Source: Sphingobium sp. Z007 (lineage in GTDB: Bacteria > Pseudomonadota > Alphaproteobacteria > Sphingomonadales > Sphingomonadaceae). From it: a DNA stretch of 64,000 nt. Location of the stretch: contig NZ_FBXK01000005.1 of assembly GCF_900013425.1 (NCBI RefSeq), forward strand, positions 1,240,001 to 1,304,000, read 5' to 3'. Shown here piece by piece: positions 63,003 through 64,000 of the stretch. A program made the position numbers and the translations under genes. A model generated the notes under the pieces. That model saw nothing but the letters and a program-made list of their open reading frames with translations. It ran no database searches and had not been told where the DNA came from. The first letter of the stretch is position 1, and every line of letters starts with the position of its first letter.

Positions 63003-64000
63003 TCAATCGACGAAGAGGAAGGCGGGTGCCTCCAGCAGCTTGCGCACCGCCTGCACGAAGCTGGCCGCGTCCCACCCATCGACCACGCGATGATCGCAGC
63101 TGATCGACAGGTTCATCAGCTTGGCCGCGACGATTTCCTTACCCTTGAAAACGGGGCGCTCGATCACGCGGTTGGGACCGATAATCGCCACTTCCGGCCG
63201 GTTGATGACCGGCGTGGTCGCGATACCGCCAAGCGGGCCGAGCGAGGTGAGCGTCAGCGTGGAGCCGGACAGTTCTTCCGACTTCGCCTTGCCGCTGCGC
63301 GCGGCGTCGGCTAGGCGGCGAATCTCGCTCGCCAGCTGCCAGACATTGCGGTCCTGCGCGTCGCGGATCACCGGCACCATCAGACCAGCGTCGGTCTGCG
63401 TTGCCAGTCCCAGATGCACCGCCCCATGGCGCGTCACCACGCCCGCCTCATCATCATAGCGGGCGTTGAGCATCGGAAAGTCGGGCAGCGCCTTGCACAG
63501 CGCGACGATCAGCAGCGGCAGCATGGTGAGTTTGGGTCGATCCCCGCGTCCGGCATTCAGCTGCTCGCGCAATGCCTCCAGCGCGGTGACGTCGATTTCC
63601 TCGACATAGGTGAAGTGGGGAATGGCGCGCTTCGATGCGGCCATATTCTCCGCGATGCGGCGGCGCATCCCGATCACCTTGACCTGCTCGTCGGCGCGTT
63701 TGGCGGATCGTCCAGCGGGACGATAGCCCTGCCCCTGGCCATAGAGTAGATAGGCGTCGAGGTCCGAATGGCGGACATGCTCGCCGGACGGCTTCACCTG
63801 AGACAGGTCGACGCCCAATTCCTTGGCGCGGGCGCGGACCGCAGGAGACGCGAGGATGGGTTGTGCCGCAACCCCGTGCTCCTGCGAAGATAAGGGCACA
63901 GAGTCGACAGGTTCGGCTTCTGAAGCCGGAGCTTCTGCCTTCGCAGGAGCACTGGACTTTGGAACCTGCGCCGCTTCCTCGATCATCGCCTCGCCCGGCG
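63003..64000 (-). CDS. 2-oxoacid dehydrogenase E2 component, C-terminal part (cut by window edge)
   Basis: The frame is open to the window end, so the lipoyl domain lies outside. A Pro/Ala/Glu linker leads to a peripheral-subunit-binding domain with Ala-Ser-Pro-Ala-Val-Arg-Ala (about 63,855-63,750). The acyltransferase domain follows, ending with Ser-Cys-Asp-His-Arg-Val-Val-Asp-Gly-Trp-Asp, where His and Asp are catalytic. The product transfers an acyl group to CoA. Motifs fit a branched-chain or pyruvate E2; which one cannot be told without the rest of the operon. Confidence 0.85.
   Translation of the reverse strand, partial: PGEAMIEEAAQVPKSSAPAKAEAPASEAEPVDSVPLSSQEHGVAAQPILASPAVRARAKELGVDLSQVKPSGEHVRHSDLDAYLLYGQGQGYRPAGRSAKRADEQVKVIGMRRRIAENMAASKRAIPHFTYVEEIDVTALEALREQLNAGRGDRPKLTMLPLLIVALCKALPDFPMLNARYDDEAGVVTRHGAVHLGLATQTDAGLMVPVIRDAQDRNVWQLASEIRRLADAARSGKAKSEELSGSTLTLTSLGPLGGIATTPVINRPEVAIIGPNRVIERPVFKGKEIVAAKLMNLSISCDHRVVDGWDAASFVQAVRKLLEAPAFLFVD

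Noticed and set aside
1..64000. CRISPR array or known defence operon
   Set aside because: No regularly spaced direct repeats of CRISPR size and no recognisable cas, restriction-modification or other defence genes were seen.

Overview
The window reads as part of an alphaproteobacterial chromosome, most likely a sphingomonad (Sphingobium, Sphingomonas or a relative). The reasons are a GC-rich backbone, an unfused 14-gene nuo operon, comEC divergent from gltX and gltA, small sphingomonad-type families (DUF5818-like, DUF6771-like, DUF1467, DUF2842), zapA next to a ZauP-like gene, a 6S RNA and fau, and the extragenic palindromes typical of these genomes. The species cannot be fixed from the sequence alone.

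Positions 1 to about 18,000 are the right-hand part of a prophage or phage-like element, with visibly lower GC and short overlapping genes. It holds the end of a probable tape-measure gene, minor tail genes, a lambda-J-like tip protein, a 1275-residue tail fibre or spike, a collagen-like fibre, two small membrane proteins that may act in lysis, and a right arm of unfamiliar genes. Four genes carry a related leader: the octamer TAAATATC followed by a hairpin just before the ribosome binding site. In the one pair that aligns fully, the stem shows a compensatory base change. A minus-strand gene at 13.5-14.0 kb has a leader that can fold into a ribosome-site-blocking pseudoknot with a competing upstream copy. 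Between the two divergent right-arm genes lie an AT-rich repeat block and about 660 bases with no convincing gene. The element ends inside comEC: only the N-terminal 334 codons remain, breaking off within the competence domain, so competence is probably disrupted in this lysogen.

Positions 18 to 32 kb are chromosomal. They hold truncated comEC, gltX, gltA, a signalling-like cluster in which both the histidine-kinase-like and the Hpt-like protein lack the phosphorylatable histidine, and a TipN-like 890-residue membrane coiled-coil protein. A minus-strand run follows: birA (probable CTG start), coaX, rnj and a DUF1467 gene, continuing directly from nuoN.

Positions 32 to 47.4 kb are the complete complex I operon nuoA to nuoN, read on the minus strand. 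Two extra small membrane-protein genes and one palindromic repeat pair lie inside it. Then come suhB, an exported protein, efp, an M23 peptidase with an L,D-transpeptidase, thiE, class I fructose-bisphosphate aldolase, an MFS transporter, and the tkt-gap-pgk cluster.

Positions 59 to 64 kb hold a ZauP-like gene with zapA, 6S RNA, fau, a DUF2842 gene, three identical tRNA-Asp genes, an AI-2E family membrane protein, an exported DUF11-like protein and the C-terminal part of a 2-oxoacid dehydrogenase E2 gene cut by the window edge.
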